From Chrysomallon squamiferum (Eukaryota > Mollusca > Gastropoda > Neomphalida > Peltospiridae), in the NCBI GenBank assembly GCA_012295275.1, contig CM022667.1:13234416-13298415 (forward strand): a stretch of DNA of 64,000 bases, given 5' to 3'. Both the position numbers and the translations under genes were made by a program. Below the pieces are notes generated by a model that was not told where the DNA came from, made no database searches, and worked only from the letters and a program-made list of their open reading frames with translations. Shown here piece by piece: positions 63,894-64,000 of the stretch; the first letter of the stretch is position 1, and the number at the start of each line of letters is the position of its first letter.

Positions 63894-64000
63894 ATCAGAA
63901 CAAATTAGATTCGCACATAAATTGATTATAGATGAATACATAAAGGGGAGAATAAAGAGGAAAAAAGTTAAGAGGCAGTGTCAATTTTTTTTTTTTCCGA

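Overview
This window looks like AT-rich nuclear DNA from an invertebrate animal, most probably a mollusc or another lophotrochozoan. The grounds are one gene split by spliceosomal GT-AG introns, long introns, and very heavy loading with simple repeats: (GA/CT)n, (CA/GT)n, (CATA/TATG)n, (AAT/ATT)n, (TAG/TAC)n and poly-A/T. The taxon is an inference; no marker in the window fixes it. Almost all long open frames here are read-throughs of microsatellites (poly-Ser/Leu, Arg-Glu, Tyr, Ile or Asn), not genes.

The one gene I can support is on the + strand from 33142 to 57619. It encodes a complete mitochondrial-clan cytochrome P450 of 525 residues in nine exons, with consistent splice phases and all P450 landmarks: an Arg-rich leader, a proline-rich hinge, helix-C WRRCR, I-helix GGVDT, K-helix ETLR, PERW and the haem-Cys motif. 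Its first intron is about 17.1 kb; the other eight exons lie within 7.1 kb. A CpG-richer block with a TATA-like site lies upstream (32280-33141). A polyadenylation signal lies at 58111.

Layout: 1-32279 is intergenic and repeat-dominated, with a tandem segmental duplication at 2025-3925, old degenerate minisatellites at 4440-4690 and 21725-22285, a dispersed hairpin-bearing repeat (16705 and 18474), and CTCF-like and G-quadruplex motifs. 32280-58135 is the P450 locus. Intron 1 is crowded with ten (GA/CT)n arrays, minisatellites, a very strong G-quadruplex motif and two CpG-rich patches that could be alternative promoters. 58136-64000 is 3' intergenic sequence with a minisatellite built on CGATTATCGATA. 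It ends in a C+G-rich block (63470-63900) with CCAAT, ETS and NRF1-like sites, which reads as the promoter of a gene starting beyond or near the right edge.

I found no sign of a novel multi-gene system. The most unusual items are non-coding: a minisatellite whose first unit is the 3' end of a P450 coding exon, the TATCGATA array downstream of the gene, and several independent, decayed minisatellites.
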